NCBI GenBank assembly: GCA_963922205.1
Contig: CAWUHX010000204.1
Span: 186,001-250,000, forward strand
Reading direction: 5' to 3'
Length of the DNA stretch: 64,000 nt
DNA from: Romanomermis culicivorax
Lineage: Eukaryota > Nematoda > Enoplea > Mermithida > Mermithidae
Of the stretch, positions 51,632-61,788 are shown in pieces. The notes beneath the pieces are model-generated. The model was not told where the DNA came from, did no database searches, and saw nothing but the letters and a program-made list of their open reading frames with translations. The translations under genes and the position numbers were made by a program. Position 1 is the stretch's first letter. Every line of letters starts with the position of its first letter.

Positions 51632-53036
51632 GGCATTTTTTTTTTAAATCAATCACCACACCTAAATCTGGGTGTGCTAAAAAATCTGTGCCCAAGATCA
51701 GGTCCTCACCTGCATCTGGCAACACTATAGCATTGACTGGAAAACTTCCAAATTCAGTCTTCATACAAACTGGTACATACCCATAGGCATGCACAATTTT
51801 TCCATCAGCTACAGTCACTTTAAGAATACGAGGGTACACTGTATAATCAACGTCTAATGCCCTTTTCAGGAGCTTAGAAGACATAACCGTACACTGAGCT
51901 CCTGTATCAATTAAAGCTCTGGTAGCCGTTTCTTTAATAACTACATTTATGTAGAACAGAACCGTTTTTGGATAGTTTTCCAACAATCTTCTCTCTATGT
52001 CCCTTGCTTTCCTTCCATGCTTCACATGAGCCAAATCTCTTTCTTTCACTTTCTCTAGAGGTGTCACCTTATCCAGGTGAATAATACTTCCGAGAACCAA
52101 ACTAGAAGATTTGTTTCTACTCTGTTCGCTTTCATCATCCACATCCGTACGGCTTGTCACCATTACGTTATGCGAACTAGGTTGCGACTGGTTGGAAACA
52201 AATGATCCAGATTGATCCTGGACGGTACTAGCCTGAATTGCCGGTTGACTAGTTGATGCAGGTAGCATCAACTGAGGCTGCCTCTGCAATTGGATGCCTT
52301 GTTCCCTAAGTCTGCAGAATTCCCTGTATCTCTCAAACTCTGGGTCATACCCGTACATTTGATCTTCTTCGGGGAATCCTACATAATAGGCACCTCTTCC
52401 TCTTCCTCTAAATCCAAACTGAGGTCCACCTCTACCTCTAAAACTTCCTCTAAATGAAGCATTCCTATCACCACCATAATACTGATTAGACATGCCACGG
52501 TTAAATCCACCGCATTGCTGTTGCTGACGCTGGTAAGCTAATGTCTTACACTCCTCCGTAGCATGAGTATTATTCTTATGATATATGCAGTAGGGTCTCT
52601 GCTGCTTCAACTGCTTCTGCTTTCCAGCAGACGCAGTCTTCACAGTAGTCAACTCTTTTAAAGCTTCATTCTGAGTAACTTGTAATTTATCCACCTTTTG
52701 AACCAATTGTAGCCACTCCTTTGAGAGAATAGCTAAAAAAGACTCCTTGGCCTGCTCCTCATTAGACTTTTTGACATCACGAGGCGATGGGCCATGTTGC
52801 ATCTCTTCAGCATTCTCCTCACTTCTCTCCTCTTCCACTGCCTTTTGCAACTGATTTTGTGGTCTTGACTTCGTCTGGTTATACTTTTTAGTACTTCCAT
52901 ACGGAGCATTCCCTACAAAAGCAATTTCCGGGCACATCTCCTCCGTAGCTACAACTTGATTCACTACAATCAGTTTATCCTTGGCTCCAAAAGCAGTAAA
53001 CACATTCCTATACTTCTTATCAATCTGAGTTACGGC
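51612..53036 (-). CDS. MIDDLE element nucleocapsid and protease
   Basis: Open frame continuing from the capsid frame after a single TAG (53037-53039). It contains a zinc-knuckle-like CIYHKNNTHATEEC (Cys-His-His-Cys rather than CCHC), an Arg/Gly-rich stretch (FRGSFRGRGGPQF), a Gln-rich linker and a canonical retroviral aspartic protease: ATRALIDTGAQCTVMS with the catalytic DTG, and the flap and second loop DLILGTDFLAHPDLGVVID. It ends in the A10 run where RT begins in another frame. Confidence 0.88.
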   Translation of the reverse strand, partial: AVTQIDKKYRNVFTAFGAKDKLIVVNQVVATEEMCPEIAFVGNAPYGSTKKYNQTKSRPQNQLQKAVEEERSEENAEEMQHGPSPRDVKKSNEEQAKESFLAILSKEWLQLVQKVDKLQVTQNEALKELTTVKTASAGKQKQLKQQRPYCIYHKNNTHATEECKTLAYQRQQQQCGGFNRGMSNQYYGGDRNASFRGSFRGRGGPQFGFRGRGRGAYYVGFPEEDQMYGYDPEFERYREFCRLREQGIQLQRQPQLMLPASTSQPAIQASTVQDQSGSFVSNQSQPSSHNVMVTSRTDVDDESEQSRNKSSSLVLGSIIHLDKVTPLEKVKERDLAHVKHGRKARDIERRLLENYPKTVLFYINVVIKETATRALIDTGAQCTVMSSKLLKRALDVDYTVYPRILKVTVADGKIVHAYGYVPVCMKTEFGSFPVNAIVLPDAGEDLILGTDFLAHPDLGVVIDLKKKCHDDTRH

Positions 53037-53513
53037 CTATGCAAGGTCTTGCCAAGTTTTCATCGATGGCAATACGTCCTGCAACTCCGTCTGATACAAT
53101 GGACTACTCTTATAAATGAAGGCATTAATAATATTCTCCTGCCTTACTTGATCACTCTGATCTGCATAGACCAGATCCACATGATTACTCAACCTCTTTA
53201 AAAACTCTAAGGCTGACTCGCCTTCTTCCTGTTTCATATTAAACAACTCTCTTTTGAGCATCATCAAATCATAAGTCGGCGCGAGATACTTTAAAATATT
53301 TCTCCGCGCTTCTGTATAACTTGAGGATGTTCTCGCTATCCTCCTAGCCGTATTTTGAGACAACCTTCTCAAACACTCCTTCTTCACCTTATCCGCAGTA
53401 TTCTCCAGAAATTCACTTTCCAGATCAGTAAAAAATTTCAAAGCCTCCATTGGCTTTATACTATCATGTAAAGGTCTATGTTTCAAGGCCTTTACCACAT
53501 CTCTCACATCCAC
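53037..53513 (-). CDS. MIDDLE element capsid domain
   Basis: About 158 codons with the retrotransposon gag (capsid) pattern: EALKFFTDLESEFLENT, CLRRLSQNTARRIA, YTEARRNILKYLAP, and SALEFLKRLSNHVDLVYA. No ATG in a good position (first codon GTG), so it is probably read from the upstream gag frame by a shift or after loss of a base. It stops at TAG followed by G, and the same frame then continues with NC-PR. Confidence 0.8.
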   Translation of the reverse strand: MDVRDVVKALKHRPLHDSIKPMEALKFFTDLESEFLENTADKVKKECLRRLSQNTARRIARTSSSYTEARRNILKYLAPTYDLMMLKRELFNMKQEEGESALEFLKRLSNHVDLVYADQSDQVRQENIINAFIYKSSPLYQTELQDVLPSMKTWQDLA

Positions 53514-53515
53514 TT

Positions 53516-54553
53516 CTACACTTGAGCTAGAGTTCGAGTAGATGAACTACTATTATCACTATCTGAGTAATGTCTACTCCTAGCCCTTGACCTGTGAGAT
53601 CTCTTTCGACTCTTCGGCTTTCTCTTTCTCCTCCTCTCAGGGCTAAGGTCAGCTCTATTTGCGGTATCTCTCCAAGGAGTAGGACGAAAAAACCTATCCT
53701 CTCCCTGGGACGATTCGTCGCAAATAGTCACCTTCCTTTCCCTAGACCTCCTATTCTCTGAGTAACCGTAGGCATTCGATTGTGCTTGTTCAGCATTCCT
53801 CAAACTCTGCGGCTCCTCAGTCCAACCTCTATCTCTACCCAGATATTTGTCTCTATCATCTTGAGACCTGACATAAACTTCTGAATGAACCTCTCTCTTA
53901 GGTTCACTTACTCTCTCAACTCTATTCTCAAGGTAAGAAGACTCACCTATCTTCTTCCGTTGATCTTCTTCCGTTTCCCTTTCTTTAATTTGCGCGCTTT
54001 CGATAACTTTGATCAATAATTCGACCTTTTTCTCCAGTGCGTTAAATCGTAAATCCTTGGGATCGACTCGATCCCTTTGCTCCTCTCGCCGAATAAAATT
54101 CGCCATTTCGGGGTCGTATCGCCTCGAATATTTATTGTCATATAAATCGGCCGGCGCGTCCTCGTAATACTCGTCGTAATTCATGTCCACCATATTTGAC
54201 CTCCACGCAGGTTTCGACTTCCGTCTAATCTCCTCCAGCGTTTCGGCCATCGGATGGACCAACTTCGGGGGCGACGTCGGTCTCTCTCTCTCAAAGGTCT
54301 GCTGACCTCTGACACTACCACTTACCGTAGTTTCAATCTCGGCTAACCTAGCCATCTCAAAACTACTCTTCCTTAACTCCTCTTCCATTTTTGCCACTTC
54401 GGCATTTCTACTCTCTCTCCTTCCTTCAGTCTCAGGCGCCTGTGCTTGAACCTTTTCTACCGCTGCGTGTTCTTCAGCAGAGTCGAGATTCGAAACACTA
54501 GGTTCATGTGACCTAGGAGGAGTCCTCAACGTTTTTCCTACCGGAATACTCAT
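53516..54553 (-). CDS. MIDDLE element Gag N-terminal region
   Basis: About 345 codons from ATG 54553. Highly charged and disordered (Arg/Glu/Ser-rich, [12 protein letters not shown], and [20 protein letters not shown] near the C-terminus). No known fold; by position the matrix-like and linker part of Gag. It is in a different frame from the capsid segment that follows, three bases after its stop, so a frameshift lies at the junction. Confidence 0.65.
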   Translation of the reverse strand: MSIPVGKTLRTPPRSHEPSVSNLDSAEEHAAVEKVQAQAPETEGRRESRNAEVAKMEEELRKSSFEMARLAEIETTVSGSVRGQQTFERERPTSPPKLVHPMAETLEEIRRKSKPAWRSNMVDMNYDEYYEDAPADLYDNKYSRRYDPEMANFIRREEQRDRVDPKDLRFNALEKKVELLIKVIESAQIKERETEEDQRKKIGESSYLENRVERVSEPKREVHSEVYVRSQDDRDKYLGRDRGWTEEPQSLRNAEQAQSNAYGYSENRRSRERKVTICDESSQGEDRFFRPTPWRDTANRADLSPERRRKRKPKSRKRSHRSRARSRHYSDSDNSSSSTRTLAQV

Positions 54554-54639
54554 CTTCTTAATTTTTCCGGTATGTGACTGCAAATAAAACCCAGGAGGAT
54601 TAGTTATTTTTCTGGTGGTTCTCCGGTTATCCGTCGTGA

Positions 54640-54659
54640 GAGGCGTTAAGAGTCCACCA
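54640..54659 (-). promoter_or_regulatory. MIDDLE element primer-binding site (candidate)
   Basis: On the minus strand TGGTGGACTCTTAACGCC begins two bases after the 5' LTR. The TGG start and position are right for a tRNA primer; the tRNA was not identified. Confidence 0.45.
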
Positions 54660-54661
54660 CT

Positions 54662-55142
54662 TGTTAGGCAGCTGTGGGGTCAACACTATGCAACAGTTCT
54701 GACCACAGGCTAACAACAACAATAAACATAAAACTCTCCCAGACGTTTCACCAGATACTCGCCAGAACTTTCACTAAACCTCAGGCAGAACGCCTTGGCA
54801 CGTACCTCAGAAGATCCTATCCAAGTCTCCACTTCCTACTCTCATAAACTCTAACCTCTACGCTCACAAAACAATACACTTACGGGTTCAATGTGTATTG
54901 GGTAGCTAGTGGTGATGCCAAATAAACAATAATAAACAAAAATATTGTATATAGGCGATGGCGGCGTCGCTCCATAAAAAACCAATCTTTTTTACAATGA
55001 CCAACAAACAGAAAAACCGCGAAACAGTGGCAGCATACATCTATGCAAATATATCATTCTTTTTTCGCCACTTTCCGCCGCGTCCAACCGCCTGCGCACC
55101 GATGCCGGAAGCTGAACACGTGCACCTGAGACCACCTCAACA
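54662..55142 (-). repeat. MIDDLE element 5' LTR (481 bp)
   Basis: Pairs with 30779-31259. In the element's sense a CTATATAC TATA-like box lies near 54948-54956. Confidence 0.93.
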
Positions 55143-57030
55143 AATGGCGCCGATTCCGAGTTTTGAGGCATCAGTTTGCAGAATAAACGGTTTTGTGAAA
55201 TCGGGGTGCTGCAGTATTGGGGCATGAATGAGTAATTCTTTTAGCTTAGTGAATGCATTTTGCTGTTCAGGGCCCCAGGAAAATTCTGAGTTCTTTTTGA
55301 GTAGCGATGTGAGTGGGCTAGAAACTTGAGAGCAATTTGAGATGAATCTGCGATAATATGAGGGTAGGCCAAGGAATGACTTAACTTCTTTTGAGCTTTT
55401 GGGTGTGGGTATGTCATAGATGGCTTGTACCTTATGGGGATCTGGTGAAATGCCTTGTTGAGAAATGAGGTGGCCTAAGTATCGGACTTGGGGCTGGCAG
55501 AATTTGCATTTTTGTATGTTTAGCTTAAGGCCTGCTTGTGAGAATCGGGCAAGAATAGTGTCTAAATGTTCCAGCATTTGGGCATGGGAGTCTGCGAATA
55601 CCAAAACATCGTCCAAATATACAAGGCATGTGTTCCATTGCAAAACTGAAAGAATAACATCCATTAACCTTTGGAATGTGGCTGGAGCGTTGGTGAGACC
55701 GAAGGGGAGGTAATTGAATTGATACTGGCCGGCTGAGCAATTAAAGGCCGTTTTTTGCTTGTGCTATGGGAATGGAATAATATGCATTGGATTGGTCAAG
55801 GGACGTAAAATATTTCATTCCAGAGAGGGTGTCTAGAATTTCATCTATATGGGGCAAGGGGTAGGTATCTTTTTTGGTTACTTTATTGAGACCTCTAAAA
55901 TCAATGCATAAACGATGGCCTCCATCTTTTTTGGGGACTAAAACTGTGTTGGTACACCATGGAGAATTGCTTTGGCTTATGACACCTGCTGCTGCGAGTT
56001 GCTCAACTTCTACTTGTATAATTTGCTTTTCTTTTGGGGAAGTCCGATAAAGTTGTCTACATACGGGTTGGGAGCCATTGGTGTCAATTGTATGTGAAAC
56101 AAGGGTGGTTCTACCTACGTCCATTTTGGATTTAGCATATAATGTAGGATACTTCGATAGGGTGCGTAGGAGTTGTGTTTTTTCTGCTTCTGTCAGGTCA
56201 CTGGAGGTTAAATTAACATTTTCTTTTAACCATGTGAATGTATCAAAATGGTTGGGCTGGTTTTGCGTGGAGGGGGTTACGTTAGCGGGAGCATTTTGTT
56301 TTGGAATGTAACAGGAGACTGTACCAATGCATGTTCCCGGGTAAAGAGTTTGGGCTGTTTCTTGTGTGTTTAGGACCGATATGTGTATGCCATTGTTGTG
56401 ATTTTCAGAGACACAAGCTGCGAAATGGACTTTGACATTCTGCTTGGGTTTCGGAGTAAATTCAAGCTGTTTAACTTGTAGGTACGATTTGGGCAAGGGA
56501 ACAGTAAATTCGGTTACTGTACGGGGTGGTAATTCCAATTTTTCGTCTAGATAGGTTCCACCACGGGTCGAAAGGGGGCTATATTCTAGGCCATCACAGG
56601 GTAGTATGACATTGCCAAATTTGACCTGAGATTTTTGATTGCTGATAGTGTATTCCGAAAATCGACTGAGAAAGTTTTTGCCTAGAAGGATGTCTGCTGT
56701 ACAATCTTTTTGTACATGGGCCATTATTGTTTCCTGGATTGTTTGGGCTGTCACTGTGACAAAAGTGGTCCCTACAAAGTGAATCGGGAGATTATTTGCT
56801 GCTTTTGCTTGGACTAGCGGGGGTTTCATGTCTAACTGTAAAATTTGAGGGATCCGTGAATCAATGAGTGAGTAGACTGCACCAGTGTCAATCATGCCTT
56901 TTGTGATTAATTTGCCGTTAAGTGTGATTGGAATATGAGGGGCATGTTTCTCAGGTACATTTTGAGGCGGCTTGTTTGACGCAGATTGGTGAATTTGACT
57001 AATGAGTTTGATTGCAGGAGTTCGGGGGTA
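55143..57030 (-). pseudogene. OUTER element protease, reverse transcriptase and start of RNase H (frameshifted)
   Basis: The protease frame opens near 57030, overlapping the envelope tail in another frame (a -1 relation), and has GMIDTGAVYSLID (catalytic DTG) and ADILLGKNFLSRF. RT follows: SPWCTNTVLVPKKDGG, the LDQSNAYYSIPI block with the first catalytic Asp, then a one-base frameshift in an A6 run near 55755. The next frame holds VYLDDVLVFA, the LGH block (YLGHLISQQGISPDP) and the first RNase H strand (ILQTDASKLGIGAI), where the middle element inserted at 55143. Shortly downstream of the insertion (30778 leftwards) the domain resumes. Lesions make this pol non-functional. Confidence 0.9.
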
Positions 57031-59442
57031 TCAATATTGACAAGGACGTATTTCTGCTGCATTTGAGCCCCACGACGATTAGCTAATTCTAAGAGAGCAT
57101 GGCCGAATGATGGGGGAATGGTCTCATGTAGATGTCTGTTGTTTGATGGTATTTCATACGCATGTTCATGTGTGGCATGATGCTTAGAAGAAGGGAAATA
57201 CTTTCGAAGAATGAGAAAAGAATAAAAGACGCCTGCAATAACTACAGTAATAACGGCTAGATTGATAATGATTTGTAATGGTCCTTTGAGTAAATTGTTT
57301 AATCCGTCTGTGAGACTTTGGGTGGTACCAGTTATTACATGTTCTATGCTTTGACCGGCACCAGAGAGTGTATTTCCAAGTGCTTGGCCAGTGCCTGAGA
57401 TCATGTTGTAAAGTGTTGGAGTTAAGGGACATTTGGGCATTGTAATTGACGAGTTTTCTAACAACGTTTTCGAGTGTGTGAGTTTTGTAAATGTATTGTT
57501 TTAGGAAGAGTAAGTTGGTTGAAATAGTTGCAAGTTGATCATGAAAAATGGCGGGGGTATTAAAATGAAAAAGGGAAAAATTTTGGTTCCAGACAATTTC
57601 TAAAGATAAATTTGTGACATGCGGGGATCCTATTTTACTGACCCATGTATTATTTTGTTTGTAAAGGGCTACATGCATGTGATGGCAGTCAACAGTTTGT
57701 GAGAAAGGGGTCAAATTGTTGCCTCCTGGATTTGAAAACATGAGTTCGGTTCCTACGAGAACGGGCAAAAGTTTGTAGCATGTTTGGTTGATTCTGTGGT
57801 TGAAAAAGATTGTAGATGCATTTACCTGCTTGCAGGGCCAGACTGTGAGGGCTTCTCCTGTGAATTCTGCTATTATGTCGGTTCTTTGTAGAAATGCACA
57901 CGCTCCAAGGGATGCATCAAGACGTAAGATTTGCCATACGAGATCAAGGTGATGCTGTGCCTGTCTGCATAATTCATTCCATACGTTTTTGAAATTTGGA
58001 ATTTCGAATTCCTGTATTTTGTCTGCTAGATAGTTTAGTTTCGCATTAATGGGTTCAAAATCATCAAAATCATATAGTGTAGTATGAGTTTCATTATTTT
58101 TTGGGGTTAAAAATGGGTTACGATGTGGGGTGCTTTTGTCTAATTGTACAATAATGCCTTGTTCAGTTAGAATGCTGTCTTGGATTTCTGGGCAATTGGG
58201 GTTCGAAAAAACTGTATTTTTAACTGAGAATGCACCTTGTAGCTCTTCTATTATCATGTGTGTTTGCGTGAGTTTGATGGGATGTGTATTTTTGTATTCG
58301 AAAGGGCATAAGTTTTCAAATGCTGTTTCATTCCAGATAATGGATCCGTCGGCTGTAACACAATGACCTGATGTCGGTTTGCATGACCCCAGGTCACCTA
58401 ATGTACCTGTCATAGATTTTCCATTCCAAGATGCTATTTGTCCTATTTCTATGATGACGTTAGTGACCGAGGTACAATGGTCTGTACAACACCATGTGTA
58501 TTCTACGCTTAGGGAGTTATTTGTTGACCAAAATCCTGGTTGGGTTTCGTGTAATTTTTGACCGTTGTGTTCTTTGTCTATAATGATTGCCTTACAAACA
58601 TGTGGGGTTAGATTTTGCATTTCGGTTTGGTCGAAGACAATACCTTTTGATCCAAAAAATCCTGTATTAGTACAAATTTTGCGTTTGCGAACACTGCATT
58701 TGTATGCGTCTGTAATGTGGAGCTTAGTGGAGGGGATATAGATTTTTCCGAATGTCTGTATGGGTTTGTCTACTGTGGAAGGGGGCATGCATGATACAAG
58801 TTTTGGTATGCTGACTGAGTGACCGCTCAATGAAGTTCCACACATCTGAAATTGGGCACTACACGATGTGGGGATTATTATGCATAAAAATATACAATAC
58901 AACGGCCAATATAGAGTTTTAGTGGAGGCGGTGGGGTACTGTATATTTTTGTTCTGGCCGGTTTGGCGTGGCGGCTTTTGGTGTTGTTCAGTTTTGGGCT
59001 GAGGGGGTGGCCGGTTTGCAATCTGAACGGTCTGTAAAATTTTAGAAGTTGAGTTATGGGATGGGGTTTGGACTTGCTTACATGCGGGTGTGGGTAGCAG
59101 TGTTTGGTGGGGGCGGAATTGATATGGTTCGGGGGTCAGGTTGTGTAAAAGGGACAATAAGTTGCGGCCTACTTTCGACGGGGTTTCGGGGGCAGTGGGC
59201 AGCGTAGTGTCTTGCTTTCGGGGGATCTTGTAGCCTACGGGGATGGTGGGCGGCGATTTTTCGATTTTTGCGGCTTCAGGCGTTGGGGGTGGTGACATGG
59301 CGCACCAATCGGGTACGTCCAGGTCGAGGACGTATTCGTCACTACAGCGGTGGGTGTTGGGCATGATAGTTCCTAAAGTAGTCTGAGGGCCGTTAGTTAT
59401 GGCAGGTAATTTTGAGTAAAATGCGGGGTCGTCAATGTCCAT
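56907..59442 (-). pseudogene. OUTER element envelope-like glycoprotein between gag and protease (frameshifted)
   Basis: Frame one (59442-57184, 752 codons): a Pro-rich cytosolic-type N-terminus of about 175 residues, an internal signal-anchor-like segment LYWPLYCIFLCIIIPTSCSA (177-196), then a Cys-rich ectodomain with several N-glycosylation sites, blocks such as VEYTWCCTDHCTS and NQTCYKLLPVLVG. Frame two (57464-56907, 185 codons) supplies the membrane anchor (LQIIINLAVITVVIAGVFYS) and a tail of about 95 residues; a one-base shift near 57460 separates them. The Cys pattern resembles glycoproteins of chuvirus-like negative-strand viruses known to have been taken up by some arthropod retroelements; this is an impression, not a search result. 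Location before protease is odd: env genes normally follow pol. The copy is broken and cannot be expressed as one protein. Confidence 0.7.
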
Positions 59443-59544
59443 GAGGGGTTGGGGTTGCCTGTACTCAATGCAATTTTGAATATTACGACTCTGCTGATTT
59501 GGGCAATACCTGCTTGTATGACCTCTCTGCTTGCATAGAAAACA

Positions 59545-60657
59545 TTAAAAATTGGAGTAGGGTTTTGAAAGGCAGTTATCTGATCTATGTCCTGTTTGGG
59601 AGCAGTGGATGCATCGGCTTTTACAATCACGTGTACTGTGATTATTACGGAAACAGATTTCACATGATTTTCGGGTACCTACTGATTTACAATTATGAGC
59701 TACGTGTCCCATTTGTCCACACTGGAAGCATGTGGGTTGCCTGGGGGTGGTATTGTTCCTGTAAGCATTATTCCTGCTGAAAGTATTGTTACTGAAATTG
59801 TTGTAGCTACTTTGTTGTGGGGGTTGAGGTTTTTGTTTGATCTGCAACTGTAAATCTTTTACTTGTTGTTCTAACTGATGCAAAAGATCCTGTTGGTCTG
59901 TATTGTTGGTGAGGGAAAAGATGGGTTCGGGTTTTGGGGGTATGAAGGGAAGGACGTTAGATTTTAACTCGTTTCTAAGGATTTGCTGTTCAATGTAAGC
60001 TGCTTCGTCTGACATTTCTTTTAGAGTTGCGAACCTTCTATACTTAATTGCTTCCCTGATTTCGTTCTGCATGCCTTCTACAAAGAGGGGTTTTATGATC
60101 ATTTCTCGTGCGTCTGTGTTAAAGTTAGGGTAGGCGAGGGTTGCGAGATGTTCTAGATCAAATAAGAATTCCGTTACTGTTTCTGAACGCTTTTGTTTTC
60201 TTTCGCGTAAGAATTGCTCATGTAGCTCATTATCTCTATTGTTTGGGAAAAATGCCTATAATGCGACTTTATACTGCTCGTATGTGTGGGGAGGGTTTTC
60301 GGAATTTGTTAAACTTTTGAATTTTGCCAACACGGCTCCTCCTAAATGAATTTCTAAGCATGCCAACTTTAACTGTATGTCTGTATCTTTCATGCCTTGA
60401 AGTGCCATGAATTGTTCTAATCTTTTGTTCCATTCACCAAAATGTTGGATCACGCCGCCTGTGAATACTGTAGGTTTCGTGTAGAAATTATTTGCCATGT
60501 TATTACGAATGTTTGCTGTTCTGAGATCGTCTATTAGGGTAAGGTTTACTGTATTCTGATTCAATTGTGTGCGTAGGGTACGAAAATGTTCTGAAAATAA
60601 ATCGTTTATCTGTTCTCCAACAATTTCTCCTAAATGATCTTGCCTTTGGTGGGCCAT
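59545..60657 (-). pseudogene. OUTER element Gag with zinc knuckles, interrupted by TAG
   Basis: From ATG 60657 to TAA at 59545, one frame with a TAG at 60256-60258 inside the capsid domain. The capsid part shows the gag pattern (WNKRLEQFMALQGM, LACLEIHLGGAVLAKF, then after the TAG LHEQFLRERKQK and AREMIIKPLFVEG). A Gln/Asn-rich linker is followed by three knuckles: CFQCGQMGHVAHNC, CEICFRNNHSTRDC and CIHCSQTGHRSDNC. The frame immediately after the TAA encodes a fourth CCHC knuckle (CFLCKQRGHTSRYC) and then runs without a stop into the envelope-like ORF. Upstream, in the same frame, a 60-codon open stretch from 60900 to a TGA at 60715 could be an N-terminal extension. Confidence 0.85.
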
Positions 60658-60900
60658 TCTTGGTTTACGCTGGGATTTCTGCTTAAATGCCTCAATTTTT
60701 GCTTCACGCTGTATTCATTTAAATGTATCGCTTAATGTCTCGTTGGAGGGGATTTCCAGTTTGCTTTCTACGAATACTGTCTTACTGTAGGAAATGATTA
60801 CTACTGTATTATCTAATGCTTCTAAATGCCCGGATAAGAGTACACCTAATTGGGGGCAGGGAGTTCCAGTGGTTAACGTAACGGTACAGTCACCAAAATA

Positions 60901-61788
60901 TGTAACAACCAGATTTGTGTGGGGTACTTTACTTCTAACCAATCAGTCGATACGGCGGGGACAAAGGGGCACGGGCGGTACAATACGGGGCGATAATATA
61001 CGAATGATCGACGGTCGCTTGAACATCGAATACAAAACGAGACGGCGGGGTTGCTTGCAAATAAAATACACTATACGGTTTAATTGCTTTCGAAGACGGT
61101 TTCTTGCAAATAGGGGAACGGCTGCAGATCGAAAATAAAATGATTACAACAATCTAACCACTAACTAAATCACGCTTTGCTTCTTCTTTTATACGGCGAT
61201 TTTGGCCACTCCCTGGGCATTGCGGGAGGTCGAGCTTCTGTCCATCTTCTTCCGCCAATCGTTGTTTCCTGCTACGCTTTTTATGCTTACTTAGTTACGC
61301 CTCTCTAACGCTTTCCTGGTACTGTATGCTTTCTGTGCTTTGCTTGCTTCCTACAGTGAGCTTGGCCACACCTTTGTGCTTCTGTGCATGCTTCCTGTAT
61401 CGGTTTCTCTGTATACACATGTTTTGTGGGGCCGCCGCTAACGCTACACTTGAGACTACTGTCTGGCAGGGCTTCTACGTATTTTACTGTGTGCAGGTGT
61501 TGTTTACGATTTTTACGGGGGATTACGGTAGTTGTGGAATGTGTAGTTTAGTATAGGTTCTACGGGAACAGCTGCCGTTTGTGCAAATTAATTAGGGCAT
61601 CTTAATTGGGCTACCGGGGTGTGAATGGATCAAAATAAAGTACTTCACGTAATTTTATAGGAATATTTGGGTGTGAATCCCAGACACCCTTGAGACGATA
61701 AAATGTGAAAATAAAATAATATCTAATAAATGTCTATCACATACAGTATGCTACATATTTACAGTACTGCTTTAGCAGGTACGTGTCA
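60901..61788 (-). repeat. OUTER element 5' LTR (888 bp)
   Basis: Pairs with 28158-29045. Begins TGTAAC; at the other end, similarity is clear to 61783 and the terminal TTACA is replaced by sequence that also begins the adjoining LTR-like repeat. The minus strand just inside the element (TGGTGACTGTACCGTTAC, 60878-60895) is a candidate primer-binding site. Confidence 0.92.

Larger units (their letters stand above)
30779..55142 (-). mobile_element. MIDDLE LTR retrotransposon (Ty3/gypsy) with exonuclease-type accessory genes
   Basis: Minus-strand element; its own length is about 14.1 kb without the inner insertion (39470-49746). Order: 5' LTR 54662-55142, gag, NC-PR, RT-RNase H, [inner element], integrase, a 122-codon ORF, a DEDDy exonuclease ORF, a Gln-rich ORF, an RGG ORF, a 0.7-kb 3' non-coding region, polypurine tract, 3' LTR 30779-31259. 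LTR ends are TGTT...AACA and the TSD is AATG. This is unusually long for a metazoan Ty3/gypsy element, because of about 5 kb of accessory coding sequence behind integrase. Confidence 0.93.
28158..61788 (-). mobile_element. OUTER LTR retrotransposon, Ty3/gypsy type with envelope-like gene, split by nested insertion
   Basis: Minus-strand element of about 9.3 kb once the inserted DNA (30779-55142 plus one TSD copy) is discounted. Order in its own sense: 5' LTR (60901-61788), gag, envelope-like, PR-RT, [insertion], RNase H, integrase, polypurine tract, 3' LTR (28158-29045). Flanks are tgac on the left and a possible tgtc at 61784 on the right, where the last bases of the LTR appear to be lost. 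At least four nonsense or frameshift lesions make the copy inactive. Confidence 0.9.
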
